A stretch of 52,957 nucleotides of DNA from Dolichospermum sp. ST_sed8 (GTDB taxonomy: Bacteria > Cyanobacteriota > Cyanobacteriia > Cyanobacteriales > Nostocaceae), in the NCBI GenBank assembly GCA_028658405.1, contig JAKOGY010000007.1, positions 1-52,957 of the forward strand, written 5' to 3'. The position numbers and the translations under genes were made by a program. Below the pieces are notes generated by a model. It was given only the letters and a program-made list of their open reading frames with translations. It searched no databases and had not been told where the DNA came from. This document shows, in pieces, positions 44,192-52,957 of the stretch. How positions within the stretch are numbered: position 1 is the stretch's first letter; each line of letters opens with the position of its first letter.

Positions 44192-44815
44192 TTAACTTAA
44201 TTCTAATAAACCTTGATAACCTGTAACAATACGATTACCATCTTTGAGAATATGGACTTCAATTTGATCACTAGCCCAAGTAATTTTATCTGCAAATTCT
44301 GGGTTAAAGATATTGACGTTTTGATTACTAGAAGAAACGGGAGAATCAGGAGAATTAATTGCTAGAGATTTGACAAAAGGACCATCAATCAAAATATCTA
44401 ATTCTGCTAATAATTCTTTTGCACCTGGAGGTGCAGAATTAGATTGTAATTGCTGGAGTGTAAAACCAGTAAAAGACATGACATTTAATCCCGCTGCTTT
44501 TAACTTTTTAGCTAAAATTGTTAATGCGGGTGCTTGCCAAAATGGTTCACCACCGGAAAAAGTTACACCCGTATTCAGGGGATTTTTGAGAATACTTTCC
44601 GCTAGGGTATCAATAGCAACTAAATCATTAATCTCAAATGCCCAAGAGTCGGGATTAAAGCAACCAGAACACTCGCGGTTACAACCTTGCACCCAAACAA
44701 CGGCGCGACAACCGGGTCCATTAACTTCTGATTGGTCAACATAACCCATAATATTAAGATAGCCGGGGGGGATATCAGCGAGTCCTAGTGATGGGTTCAT
44801 GGGTCTGGTTTCCAT
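44192..44815 (-). CDS. NrdG-like radical SAM activating protein
   Basis: A small 207-residue radical SAM protein: the cluster cysteines are in CNRECSGC (CX3CX2C), followed by GVTFSGGEPFWQ (SAM-contacting GGE) and LDILIDGPFV. This pattern is that of NrdG, the activase that forms the glycyl radical of anaerobic ribonucleotide reductase. NrdD is not in the window, and cyanobacterial relatives of this group may activate other enzymes, so I leave the symbol blank. The start is an ATG. Confidence 0.8.
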   Translation of the reverse strand: METRPMNPSLGLADIPPGYLNIMGYVDQSEVNGPGCRAVVWVQGCNRECSGCFNPDSWAFEINDLVAIDTLAESILKNPLNTGVTFSGGEPFWQAPALTILAKKLKAAGLNVMSFTGFTLQQLQSNSAPPGAKELLAELDILIDGPFVKSLAINSPDSPVSSSNQNVNIFNPEFADKITWASDQIEVHILKDGNRIVTGYQGLLELS

Positions 44816-44984
44816 CTCTTGTCAACTCCTTTTTAACTTTTCCTATTACTTGTTAATATAGCGAGACTATTGAAAGGTGTGGAGAAAGAAAATATAAGCT
44901 TTTTTAAAATTTTGGCTATTTTGTGTAATTAACCTTAGAACATTTTGTACCTGGTAAACCCAAATACGTATATTAAGTATAATC

Positions 44985-45743
44985 TTAACCTGAATAAGAA
45001 ATATTCATAAGATGTCGTTCTGCACCTGCACCTAAAACCCAGCGAATAGTTGTAAAAAACGGATGCCAATTGTCTGTACCATCACCAAAATATTCTGCTG
45101 CAATTTCTTCTTCTAGATCATTTATATCAATTGTCTCATCATCAAGTTCTTTATTGATTTCGTCAATTACAACTAATCGTTGATCTTTCAATCGTTGAAC
45201 ATTAAGTTCTAGGTTATTAATAGTAAATTGAACATTTTCTATAGGAATACCAGACTTTTCACAAGCGTCTTCATCAGGTCTAATTTCACCATCTTTACTA
45301 CTGAATTTAAATAGACGTAATGTTGGTAAATTGAGAGGATTTAATAATCGACCATCAGGGATGAACCCATGCTTTGCTGCACCACAGCAAGGAAAATTAT
45401 TCGGAGGTCGTGAGTTTCTTATACTATCATCTTCACCAGGAATTTCTACGTTTTGCAGTCCACCTTGACAGATAGCCATCATATTTAGCCAATCTAGATC
45501 ATGATTTTTCTCTGAAGTTGATGTGTGACAGGGTATAAAGTGTTCAACTGATCTATCTCTTTCATGTAGATTTATTTCGCAATAAGCACAAAGTCCTTTT
45601 TGATCAGATACTAAAGTATCACGAATTGCATTTAAAATTTCTTTATTCCTTTTTAAATTCTTCCATCGTTTAAATTGAGAAGAAAATCGCTCTCTATAGT
45701 TTTTCAGTTTCTCTGGTTCTGGGGATTTAAGAACGTTTTTCAC
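44985..45743 (-). CDS. ptuB: HNH endonuclease of a Septu-like pair (PtuB type)
   Basis: A 252-residue HNH nuclease like the TIGR02646 'retron-associated' family. Zinc and catalytic elements: GLCAYCE, RSVEHFIPCH, DLDWLNMMAICQGG and CCGAAKHG. The start is GTG, overlapping the stop of the ATPase gene by 4 bases (GTGA), so the two are translationally coupled. In Septu, PtuA (ATPase) and PtuB (HNH) form a complex that degrades DNA during phage infection. No reverse transcriptase or retron RNA was seen, so Septu fits better than a retron. Confidence 0.8.
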   Translation of the reverse strand: MKNVLKSPEPEKLKNYRERFSSQFKRWKNLKRNKEILNAIRDTLVSDQKGLCAYCEINLHERDRSVEHFIPCHTSTSEKNHDLDWLNMMAICQGGLQNVEIPGEDDSIRNSRPPNNFPCCGAAKHGFIPDGRLLNPLNLPTLRLFKFSSKDGEIRPDEDACEKSGIPIENVQFTINNLELNVQRLKDQRLVVIDEINKELDDETIDINDLEEEIAAEYFGDGTDNWHPFFTTIRWVLGAGAERHLMNISYSG

Positions 45744-47047
45744 ACTGCATTCCTCCGTTCTAAGCGGCGGATTTGCATATCTGCTCTAGTCATATCTGGA
45801 TCATAAGATTCCCAATCTTGTAATTCTTTTCTAAGGCGTTTTGCTTCCTCTAATTGACCATTATCAATTGCTTCAAAAAGCTGTGTCAATGTTCTTGATT
45901 CTTCTGTATCTGGTCTTAAATCACTCAATCCTAAAACATATCTGACAATATCTGAACTTTTCATTCCCCTGGTAGGTGATGGACATTCCTTAATTTGATA
46001 ATCTTCTAATATCTTCACCTGATTTTGTTTAACTGTTGTTACAACTTCAGGACTGTGAGTAGTGGCGATAATTTGAGTGTTGGGAAATACCTTTTTTAAA
46101 TCAGGAATAATCTTTTGTTGCCAAGTTGGATGTAAATGCAAATCTAACTCATCAATCATCAAAATTGCTTCTGCTGCTAACGGGTTTTCCATGTGTGGGT
46201 TTGCTTGAGCTAAACGCCGTGCAAAATCCATTACTAACGCTAACATATGGCGATAACCTGCACTTAATTGACTGAGTAAAAATTCTCTTTTTTCTCCTGT
46301 TTCCATTTCCCACTCAACCATTAAATTGGCAGATACAATCTGCGAGAAATAAACATGAGTATTTGGTGCAATAATACTAGAAATAGCATTTCGTACTCGC
46401 TTTAAATCAGGAAGTTCAAGATTAATATTTCCCTTTTCTTTTGCCTCTCTCAATTCTTGAAACTCACGCACAAAAAACCAATTAGCCATATCTGTGAAAC
46501 TACTTGTTGCATCAAGGGCATGATTTAGTGAAGTAAACCTATTAAGAGACTGAGGTGAAACATTTTTAACATAGGCAATATCGTTTAAATGGCGATTGCC
46601 TTTATAATAAGCTAGGACAGAAAATTCATCTATTCTATAGCGCATTGCAGAATAAAGCTGCTTTGTTCCTTCTTGTGAAATAGACGAAGATGAGACACTT
46701 ACTTTTATCCTTTCGTCGTCATTGTCAGCAGGTGGTTTTTTGTAAACAATTGTCCAATCTGGAAAACCTGTAGCTGATACAGTGAACTCTGCCTGATTTC
46801 CTCGTTCATTATCCTTTTTTTGGGCTGGCAAATCTCTTTGCAAAACAGGTGAAGCTTCTCGATATTTTTTGCCTGCAATTTGTTGAATTTGAACCACATA
46901 AGGATACATTGCCGCAGCAATACCATCCAATAACGCACTTTTACCTGATCCATTATTGCCAACAAAAATATTGATATCGGGATCTAAATTAACTTCCAAA
47001 TGCTCGAAGCACCGGAAGTCTTTAATAATAACTTTTTGAATGTGCAT
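45740..47047 (-). CDS. ptuA: AAA ATPase of a Septu-like pair (PtuA type)
   Basis: A 435-residue RecF/SMC-like ATPase: MHIQKVIIKDFRCFEHLEV, Walker A GNNGSGKS (30-37), signature-like LLSQLSAGYRHML, Walker B AILMIDELDLHLHP and switch ATTHSPEVV. It directly precedes and overlaps the HNH gene, the Septu order. It starts 17 bp behind a pentapeptide-repeat gene that itself follows ccmP by 11 bp, so the pair may be read from a housekeeping promoter. Confidence 0.83.
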   Translation of the reverse strand: MHIQKVIIKDFRCFEHLEVNLDPDINIFVGNNGSGKSALLDGIAAAMYPYVVQIQQIAGKKYREASPVLQRDLPAQKKDNERGNQAEFTVSATGFPDWTIVYKKPPADNDDERIKVSVSSSSISQEGTKQLYSAMRYRIDEFSVLAYYKGNRHLNDIAYVKNVSPQSLNRFTSLNHALDATSSFTDMANWFFVREFQELREAKEKGNINLELPDLKRVRNAISSIIAPNTHVYFSQIVSANLMVEWEMETGEKREFLLSQLSAGYRHMLALVMDFARRLAQANPHMENPLAAEAILMIDELDLHLHPTWQQKIIPDLKKVFPNTQIIATTHSPEVVTTVKQNQVKILEDYQIKECPSPTRGMKSSDIVRYVLGLSDLRPDTEESRTLTQLFEAIDNGQLEEAKRLRKELQDWESYDPDMTRADMQIRRLERRNAV

Positions 47048-47064
47048 TGATTTATTTTACCTAC

Positions 47065-47844
47065 TTAATCTTTTTCCAAAATTGTCCCTTTTAGATTTGC
47101 TCCCTGAAAATTTGTACCTCTAATAGTCGCACCTTGCAAATTTGCTCCTGCTAAATTCGCACCTTTCAAATTTGCCCAACTTAAATCAGCATTTGTTAAA
47201 TTGGCTTCTGTCAAATTAGCTTTAGATAAAAATGCGTTTCCTAAATGAGCTTTACTTAAATTAGCTTTATGTAAATTGGCTTGATAAAGTTGAGCAGTCA
47301 TTAATTCGGCTTCATATAAATTCGCTTCACTCAAATTAGCAGTAATTAAATTAGCTGCCATTAAAGTTGCAAAACTGAGATTACTGCGAATAAGTTGGGC
47401 TGCTGCTAAATCCGCATCTTTTAAATTAGCATTTTGAAAATCTGTACCAATTAAATTTGCATCGTTAATCACAGCATTTTCCAGATTTGCATCACTAAAA
47501 TCAGCACCAATAAAGTTTCCAAAACTTAAATTGGCTTGTGTCAAGATTGCACCACTCAAATTAGCAATGCTCAAGTTAGCTTTACTCAAGTTAGCTTCAA
47601 TTAATTTAGCTTGATAAAAAATAGCATTACTAAGATTAGCATGACTAAAATTAGTTCGCACTAATAAAGCGTGAGCTAAATTGACTTTATTCAAATTTAC
47701 TTCTTGGAGATTTGCCCCTCGGAGGTTTTCTCCTAGTAGATTTGCACCGCTAAGATCAATTTCAATTTGGGGATTTTTCTTTCTCCATTCTATCCAAATA
47801 ACCGCACCTGCTCGCAATAAATTAAGATGTTGTTGGTTTGCCAT
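47065..47844 (-). CDS. Pentapeptide repeat protein
   Basis: After about 25 N-terminal residues (MANQQHLNLLRAGAVIWIEW) nearly the whole protein to residue 255 is A(N/D)LxX pentapeptide repeats, such as LSGANLLGENLRGANLQ, forming a right-handed square beta helix. There is no signal peptide or partner domain. Such proteins can mimic DNA or act as scaffolds; none of this is provable here. It sits between ccmP and the Septu-like pair on one strand. Confidence 0.9.
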   Translation of the reverse strand: MANQQHLNLLRAGAVIWIEWRKKNPQIEIDLSGANLLGENLRGANLQEVNLNKVNLAHALLVRTNFSHANLSNAIFYQAKLIEANLSKANLSIANLSGAILTQANLSFGNFIGADFSDANLENAVINDANLIGTDFQNANLKDADLAAAQLIRSNLSFATLMAANLITANLSEANLYEAELMTAQLYQANLHKANLSKAHLGNAFLSKANLTEANLTNADLSWANLKGANLAGANLQGATIRGTNFQGANLKGTILEKD

Positions 47845-47855
47845 TTTTTGCTCCT

Positions 47856-48497
47856 TTATTCGTTCCGCTTACCTTGAGGATTTTCTCTTCCTGGTGAATT
47901 TTCAATTGCGGCTAAAGCTCCCGCTGCTCCTGCTAAAATATCTTGTTCTGCTCCACCTAAATAAAGTCGGCCAAAACTACCGACAGCTTGAACTTCGAGA
48001 ATATTAATTTGCGCGGCTTTTTCCGCTTCATTGGCTGCTAATGCAGCATAAGCCGCTGGTTCAACTTCTAATACATAAAGGGTTTGTCCTGCTAATAGGA
48101 GTTGTCCCCGACGACTACGATTAATTAGTTGGGTTTGGTAAGCATCAATATTGCGGATAACTTGGCTAGAAATTACCCGCGGTTTGAGACATTCCTCTTT
48201 TTTCACACCTAAAAAGGCCAAAATAGCATCTCCAGCGGCTCGTGTTTCCCCTTGAGAGCCAGAATGTATTTCTAAAAGTCCGTATAACCGTTCTACTACT
48301 TGCACTCCAGGACGGACAGAAGCGGATTTCAGAGCTACATCCGTAATTCTGTTGATTTCGATACCAGGGGAAATTTCAATCCATAGGGATGTGTCCCCCG
48401 GTAATGGTAAGAACCCCTGGGCTACTGTTCCCATGTATGCGGCGTGTTGAGGTTGCAGATTGTCTAGAAATACGAAGCTGCGTAATTCTATACCCAA
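47856..48497 (-). CDS. ccmP: Carboxysome shell protein CcmP (tandem BMC domains)
   Basis: A trimeric shell protein with two fused BMC domains whose double-layer pore probably gates metabolites such as RuBP or 3-PGA. The 213 residues and [76 protein letters not shown] and [10 protein letters not shown] match CcmP of beta-cyanobacteria. The start is TTG with GGAGAA 8 bases upstream and MGIELR conserved, so I keep it. Confidence 0.93.
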   Translation of the reverse strand: MGIELRSFVFLDNLQPQHAAYMGTVAQGFLPLPGDTSLWIEISPGIEINRITDVALKSASVRPGVQVVERLYGLLEIHSGSQGETRAAGDAILAFLGVKKEECLKPRVISSQVIRNIDAYQTQLINRSRRGQLLLAGQTLYVLEVEPAAYAALAANEAEKAAQINILEVQAVGSFGRLYLGGAEQDILAGAAGALAAIENSPGRENPQGKRNE

Positions 48498-48602
48498 GGT
48501 CTTAATTCTCCAATAAACGTTAATTAACCCTAGCGATTAGAAATCGCAGAACCATACAAACGAAGTCAACATACGCTGACTCAAAGAAAACGTAGTATTT
48601 CC

Positions 48603-48632
48603 AACCCACGCAGGTGGGTTTTGTCTGTGTAG
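48603..48632. repeat. Dispersed hairpin repeat between ccmP and flv3
   Basis: AACCCAC (48603-48609) pairs with GTGGGTT (48614-48620), followed by TTGTCTGTGTAG. This hairpin and neighbouring sequence (about 48540-48670) match a repeat family I recall from Nostoc-type spacers. The rest of the 48498-48829 spacer is AT-rich, with the promoters of both divergent genes presumably inside it. Confidence 0.6.
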
Positions 48633-48829
48633 CTGTGACTTCCAGTTGCCTAGTGCAATATATGAGTTTACCGTGAAAGTGGTCAGTTATCAATTATCAA
48701 TTAATTACTGCATCTATTATTACAAGTTTAATTTTCCGAAATATAGTTTTTATTACAGCTTTAAAAAAGAATAATAGCGAGAATGGGTGGCAGAAGAAAT
48801 GATTGTTTATTTATTTACTCTCAGACATA

Positions 48830-50548
48830 ATGGTAGCTATCTCAGAGAATATTCAGAACCGATTAACTATACAAACTGTAGAAATTGCCCCTAACACCAC
48901 CGCGATTCGTTCTCTTGATTGGGATCGAGATCGTTTTGATATTGAATTTGGTTTACAAAATGGTACAACCTATAATTCATATTTAATTAGAGGTGAACAA
49001 ACAGTTTTAATTGATACTTCTCACCAGAAGTTTCGTGACCTGTATTTAGAGACTCTCAAGGGTTTAGTTAATCCTAAGACTATTGATTATATAATTGTTA
49101 GCCATACTGAACCTGATCATAGTGGCTTGGTAGAAGATGTTTTACAGTTAGCTCCACGAGCCACAGTTTTAGCTTCCAAAGTAGCTTTGCAATTTTTAGA
49201 AGGTTTGGTACATGAACCTTTTTCTAAGCGAATTGTCAAAAGTGGCGATCGCATAAAAATTGGTAAAGAACATGAAATGGAATTTGTCAGTGCGCCAAAT
49301 TTACACTGGCCTGATACTATTTTCAGTTTTGATCGCAAAACCCAAATCCTCTACACTTGTGATGCGTTCGGAATGCACTTCTGTGATGATCGCACTTTCG
49401 ACGAAGACTTAGAAGCAATTGAAGCTGATTTTCGCTTTTATTATGATTGTTTAATGGGTCCAAATGCTCGTTCTTTGCTGAATGCAATGAAGAGAATGGG
49501 TGAACTTGGCGAAATTAAAATTATTGCCAATGGACATGGACCATTACTGCATCATAATTTAGATATCCTCAGAGAATGTTATCACAATTGGAGTCAAAAA
49601 CAAGCGAAAACAGAAACTACTGTAGGTTTGTTTTATGTCTCTGGTTATGGACATAGTGATAAATTAGGACACGCAATTGGTGATGGTTTGCAAAAAGCTG
49701 GTATCGGTGTAGAAGTATTGGATCTTAACACCGCAGACAGTCAAGAAATTCAAGAATTAGCTGGGAGAGCATCTGGTTTAATTGTGGGGATGCCTTCGAC
49801 AAGTGCAATTAAAGCTCAAGCTGCTATTAGTTCCTTATTAGCTGTTGCTAAAAATAAACAAGTAGTTGGTTTATTTGAATCCTATGGTGGAGATGATGAA
49901 CCTATTGATACTCTCAGACGCAAATTTATTGATTTAGGTATTAAGGAAGCTTTCCCGGCTATTCGCATTAAGGATACTCCCACAGATTTCACCTATCAAC
50001 AATTTGTAGAAGCTGGAAATGGCTTAGGACAATTATTAGTCCGAGAACGCAATATTAAACAAATCAAATCTCTCGACGTGAACATGGAAAAAGCGTTGGG
50101 AAGAATTAGTAATGGTTTGTATATTGTCACTGCAAAAAAAGGTGATATTAGCGGTGCAATGATCGCTTCTTGGGTAACACAAGCCAGTTTACAGCCTTTA
50201 GGTTTTACCATTGCTGTAGCTAAAGATCGCGCTCTTGATAATTTATTACAAGTAGGCGATCGCTTTGTTCTTAATGTATTAGAAGAAGGCAACTATCAAG
50301 ACCTAAAAAAGCATTTTCTCAAACGTTTAAATCCTGGTGCTGATAGATTTGCAGACGTAAAAAACCAAACTGCTAAAAATGGTTCACCCATTCTCACCGA
50401 TGCACTCGCATACATGGAATGTGAAGTAATTAATAGTATGGAATGTAGTGATCACTGGATTTTATATTGCTTAGTTGAAGAAGGAAAAGTTTCCAAACCC
50501 GATGGAATTACCGCAGTTCGTCATCGCAAAGTCGGAAATTACTATTAA
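48830..50548 (+). CDS. flv3: Flavodiiron protein Flv3
   Basis: Reduces O2 to water with NAD(P)H or ferredoxin electrons, without making reactive oxygen. It has a beta-lactamase-like di-iron domain, flavodoxin domain and C-terminal flavin reductase domain, the cyanobacterial three-domain form. Di-iron ligands are intact (HTEPDHSG, NLHWPD, CDAFGMHFC, NGHGPL), the mark of the Flv3 type. The start is the ATG at 48830 (MVAISENIQN); a TTG 27 bases upstream extends the frame without support. Flv1 follows 147 bp downstream of the stop. In Anabaena 7120 the heterocyst pair flv3B-flv1B is adjacent in this order, so I suspect a heterocyst role protecting nitrogenase. Confidence 0.93.
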   Translation: MVAISENIQNRLTIQTVEIAPNTTAIRSLDWDRDRFDIEFGLQNGTTYNSYLIRGEQTVLIDTSHQKFRDLYLETLKGLVNPKTIDYIIVSHTEPDHSGLVEDVLQLAPRATVLASKVALQFLEGLVHEPFSKRIVKSGDRIKIGKEHEMEFVSAPNLHWPDTIFSFDRKTQILYTCDAFGMHFCDDRTFDEDLEAIEADFRFYYDCLMGPNARSLLNAMKRMGELGEIKIIANGHGPLLHHNLDILRECYHNWSQKQAKTETTVGLFYVSGYGHSDKLGHAIGDGLQKAGIGVEVLDLNTADSQEIQELAGRASGLIVGMPSTSAIKAQAAISSLLAVAKNKQVVGLFESYGGDDEPIDTLRRKFIDLGIKEAFPAIRIKDTPTDFTYQQFVEAGNGLGQLLVRERNIKQIKSLDVNMEKALGRISNGLYIVTAKKGDISGAMIASWVTQASLQPLGFTIAVAKDRALDNLLQVGDRFVLNVLEEGNYQDLKKHFLKRLNPGADRFADVKNQTAKNGSPILTDALAYMECEVINSMECSDHWILYCLVEEGKVSKPDGITAVRHRKVGNYY

Positions 50549-50665
50549 TTGGTAATTGGTAATTGGTAATTGGTAATTGGTAATTGGTAATTGGTAATTA
50601 CCCCCTTATCTATCTGTTCCCTATTCCCTATTACCCATTACCCATTACCCATTACCTATTCCCTA
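50549..50665. repeat. Seven perfect TTGGTAA units and a complementary array between flv3 and flv1
   Basis: TTGGTAA occurs seven times without mismatch at 50549-50597, starting right after the flv3 stop. From about 50617 to 50665 complementary CCCATTA and TCCCTAT units follow. The two arrays could pair as RNA between the cistrons. Confidence 0.9.
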
Positions 50666-50695
50666 ATTGTTAACTAACCATCTTTGATAATTACT

Positions 50696-52492
50696 ATGAC
50701 ACTTCCAGATTCATTTTCTAACGTTGTTGAATCCGCTAAGAATTGGGTTTCTCAAGTGTTTTCACCGCAACAAGTAGCCATGAGTGATTCTCGTCCACGG
50801 GATGTACAAATTCTACCTATTGCTACTAACACTAAAGTATTAAGATCACGGAGTAAATCACGTCTAAGATTTGAAATTGAATATGCACTGGAACGGGGAA
50901 CCACATCCAATTGCTATTTAATAGAATCTGATAAAACTGCATTAATAGATCCTCCAGCGGAAGGATTTACAGAAATTTACACAGAAGCATTGCAGAAAAC
51001 GATCAATGTTGAAAAGTTAGATTATGTGATTTTGGGACATTTTAATCCCAATCGGATTCCTACCTTAAAAGCAATTTTAGCAATTGCACCACAAATTACC
51101 TTTGTTTGTTCTCTTCCCGCTGCTAATAATTTACGTGCAGCTTTTACAGATCAAGATATCAAAGTTTTAGTCATGCGGGGGAAAGAAACCCTAGATTTAG
51201 GTAAAGGTCATGTTTTGAAATTCTTACCTACTCCTAGTCCTCGCTGGCCAGAAGCACTTTGTACTTATGACCAAAAAACCCAAATTCTCTTTACAGATAA
51301 ACTGTTCGGCGCTCATCTTTGTGGGGAAGAAGTATTTGATGATCATTGGGAAACCTTCAAAGAAGACCAACGTTATTACTTTAATTGTCTCATGGCTCCC
51401 CATGCAACTCACGTGGAATCAGCTTTGGAGAAAATCTCTGATTTACAGGTGAGAATGTATGCTGTCGGTCATGGACCATTAGTCCGCACCAGTTTAATTG
51501 AACTCACAAAATCCTATAGTGAGTGGAGTCGCGCTCAAAAAGATCGAGAAATATCTGTAGCACTACTCTACGCTTCAGCTTATGGCAATACTGCAACTTT
51601 AGCACAAGCAATGGCGTTAGGATTAACCAAAGGTGGCGTTGCGGTTAGATCTGTCAACTGTGAATTTGCGACCGCTGACGAAATCCGTGCCAGCTTAGAA
51701 CAAGCAGATGGTTTTATAATTGGGACTCCTACCATTGGCGGTCACGCACCTACGCCTATTCATACCGCTTTAGGTATTGTTCTCTCTATAGGTGATAATA
51801 CCAAACCTGTGGGAGTATTTGGTTCTTACGGTTGGAGTGGTGAAGCTTTAGACTTGGTAGAATGTAAACTCCGAGATGCTGGATATCGTTTTGGTTTTGA
51901 TACCTTGAAGGTGAAGTTTAAACCAGATGATGTCACCCTCAAATATTGCGAAGAAGTCGGTACAGATTTTGCTCAAAGTTTAAGAAAGGCAAAAAAAGTG
52001 CGTGTTCCTCAGCAAGCTTCAACTCCTACAGAACAAGCTGTCGGCCGGATTATTGGTTCTGTTTGTGTGATTAGTGCCAAACAGGGAGAATTTTCTACAG
52101 GAATGATGGGGACTTGGGTATCTCAAGCTACTTTTAATCCACCGGGAATTACTGTAGCGATCGCTAAAGATCGAGCAGTTGAATCTCTATTATATCCTGG
52201 TGGAAAATTTGTCTTGAATGTCCTCGCTGAAGGTGTTCACGTGGAATATATGAAACATTTCCGCAAGAGTTTCCAACCCGGAGAAGATAGATTTGCTAAC
52301 TTCCCAAAAGCAGAAGCAGACAATGGTTGTACAGTTTTAACCGAAGCTTGTGCATATCTAGAATGTTTAGTCCAGCAGCGGCTAGAATGTGGCGATCATT
52401 GGGTGATATATGCAACTGTAGATAATGGTAAATTACTCAAGCCTGATGCTATAACTGCTATTAACCACCGGAAAACAGGTTCATACTATTAA
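50696..52492 (+). CDS. flv1: Flavodiiron protein Flv1
   Basis: Partner of Flv3 in O2 photoreduction, needed together with it in vivo. It has the same three-domain layout, but the di-iron site is changed: HFNPNR replaces HTEPDH, SPRWPE replaces NLHWPD, TDKLFG replaces CDAFGM. Loss of these ligands is diagnostic of the Flv1 class. Start at the ATG at 50696 (MTLPDSF); a TTG 12 bases earlier also opens the frame. Adjacent to flv3, with an STRR array between. Confidence 0.93.
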   Translation: MTLPDSFSNVVESAKNWVSQVFSPQQVAMSDSRPRDVQILPIATNTKVLRSRSKSRLRFEIEYALERGTTSNCYLIESDKTALIDPPAEGFTEIYTEALQKTINVEKLDYVILGHFNPNRIPTLKAILAIAPQITFVCSLPAANNLRAAFTDQDIKVLVMRGKETLDLGKGHVLKFLPTPSPRWPEALCTYDQKTQILFTDKLFGAHLCGEEVFDDHWETFKEDQRYYFNCLMAPHATHVESALEKISDLQVRMYAVGHGPLVRTSLIELTKSYSEWSRAQKDREISVALLYASAYGNTATLAQAMALGLTKGGVAVRSVNCEFATADEIRASLEQADGFIIGTPTIGGHAPTPIHTALGIVLSIGDNTKPVGVFGSYGWSGEALDLVECKLRDAGYRFGFDTLKVKFKPDDVTLKYCEEVGTDFAQSLRKAKKVRVPQQASTPTEQAVGRIIGSVCVISAKQGEFSTGMMGTWVSQATFNPPGITVAIAKDRAVESLLYPGGKFVLNVLAEGVHVEYMKHFRKSFQPGEDRFANFPKAEADNGCTVLTEACAYLECLVQQRLECGDHWVIYATVDNGKLLKPDAITAINHRKTGSYY

Positions 52493-52510
52493 ACATCTGG
52501 ATCTAAAGGA

Positions 52511-52564
52511 TGTAGAGACGTTCCATGGAACGTCTCTACAAAAGAACGTCTCTACAAAAGAACG
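52511..52564. repeat. 30-bp palindrome with two extra half-units at the break of the kinase gene
   Basis: 52511-52540 is identical to the palindrome at 41733-41762 (arms TGTAGAGACGTTCCA / TGGAACGTCTCTACA). It is followed by AAAGAACGTCTCTACA and a further AAAGAACGT, partial copies. The kinase homology ends at the last partial copy, so the repeat is directly at the breakpoint. Confidence 0.88.
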
Positions 52565-52925
52565 TGCCAGTACCTTCAAACTCTTGTTCGCGGTGCAGAC
52601 GTTGGAATACTCCAAAGAGATTATCGGCATACTGCATATCAAAGCCTGACCCATTATCTCTGATAAAGTACACTCCTTCATTATCCATAATTTCATAACC
52701 GACTTGAATATAAGCAACAGGTTGATAACTGGTATATTTGATGGCATTTGATAATAGGTTAATCCAGACTTGTGTGAGTAGGGAAAGATCACCTTGACAA
52801 ATTGGTAATTCAGCGATCGCAAATTCAATTTCTCGTCCAGATTGTTCTGAACTTAAATCACTCAGTACCTGTTGAATTAACTCATTGAGAAAAATTGGCT
52901 GTTTGACCGAAATGACGGGACACAA
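52536..52925 (-). pseudogene. Sensor histidine kinase fragment (HATPase domain), broken at both ends
   Basis: The frame encodes most of the ATP-binding domain of a phytochrome-type sensor kinase: LNELIQQVLSDL, the N box WINLLSNAIKYTS, G1 VYFIRDNGSGFD and FGVFQRLHREQEFEGTG. Right after GTG, where IGLATVQRI is expected, the sequence turns into the repeat at 52511-52564. Upstream of about 52915 it runs into the hairpin repeat at the window edge, so the HisKA and sensor parts are missing. Non-functional as seen. Confidence 0.8.
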
Positions 52926-52957
52926 GCCCCGTCCTTCTAGGACGGCTTTTCTTGATT
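52916..52957. repeat. Hairpin repeat at the right window edge, possible IS end
   Basis: CCGTCCT and AGGACGG pair across a 3-base loop (52937-52953), preceded by GACGGGACACAAGCC. Sequences of this form are often seen at ends of IS200/IS605-type elements in cyanobacteria (from memory). It adjoins the broken N-terminal side of the kinase fragment. The element itself, if present, would lie outside the window. Confidence 0.45.

Noticed and set aside
44985-47047. ATPase/HNH pair as a retron
   Set aside because: No reverse transcriptase gene or structured retron RNA region is adjacent.

Overview
The window looks like chromosomal DNA of a filamentous, probably heterocyst-forming cyanobacterium of the Anabaena/Dolichospermum type. 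The reasons are the AT-rich composition, scattered GCGATCGC (HIP1) sites, many 7-base tandem repeats of the GGTAATG / GGGAACA kind, a CcmP carboxysome shell gene, Ycf35, a cyanobacterial RibBA with a long C-terminal extension, and a side-by-side flv3-flv1 pair, the order I recall for the heterocyst copies in Anabaena 7120. No tRNA, rRNA or CRISPR array was seen.

Layout. 1-9.3 kb: the tail of an Rpn/DUF4351 nuclease gene, a GH100 neutral invertase, a repeat-filled gap holding a MITE-like element of about 307 bp, a WD40-J-domain protein, a small secreted protein, the DUF2997-Ycf35-ferredoxin operon, a membrane-anchored amidase and ribBA. 9.5-11.8 kb: a two-gene ATPase + DUF4276 (TOPRIM-like) module, a possible defence pair, bracketed by two copies of one 30-bp palindromic repeat. 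11.9-14.4 kb: argC and eno, convergent. 14.5-15.5 kb: toxin-antitoxin debris (PIN toxin broken by a repeat, Phd-type antitoxin, RelE remnant).

15.6-31.3 kb is the most interesting region: seven genes on the minus strand, all close together except for one gap. In transcription order they are a 3453-residue NRPS-PKS with its own thioesterase, a gamma-butyrobetaine-hydroxylase-like dioxygenase 9 bp behind it, a PhnZ/TmpB-like HD di-iron oxygenase, a small SAM methyltransferase, an EgtB-type sulfoxide synthase, a DUF427 protein and an EgtC-type amidohydrolase. The synthase reads as A-(N-methyltransferase)-PCP-KS-AT-DH-ER-KR-ACP-TE with no condensation domain. Its logic predicts an N-methylated amino acid lengthened by one fully reduced C2 unit, i.e. 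an N-methyl gamma-amino acid. That is the skeleton on which butyrobetaine-type dioxygenases act. I do not recognise this combination and propose it as an undescribed biosynthetic cluster; product and substrates are inference.

31.3-39.2 kb: an IS remnant, three tandem Uma2-family endonuclease paralogues, gloA, clpB, a methyltransferase, a PD-(D/E)XK-like protein and an Rpn/DUF4351 nuclease. 39.7-44.8 kb: htpG, rpmB, a Tat-exported metallophosphoesterase, a membrane protein with a Pro/Glu decapeptide repeat, and an NrdG-like radical SAM protein. 45-48.5 kb: a minus-strand run ccmP, pentapeptide-repeat protein, Septu-like AAA ATPase and HNH endonuclease. 48.8-52.5 kb: flv3 and flv1, whose products are expected to reduce O2 to water together. 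The right edge holds a histidine-kinase fragment broken at both ends by repeats.
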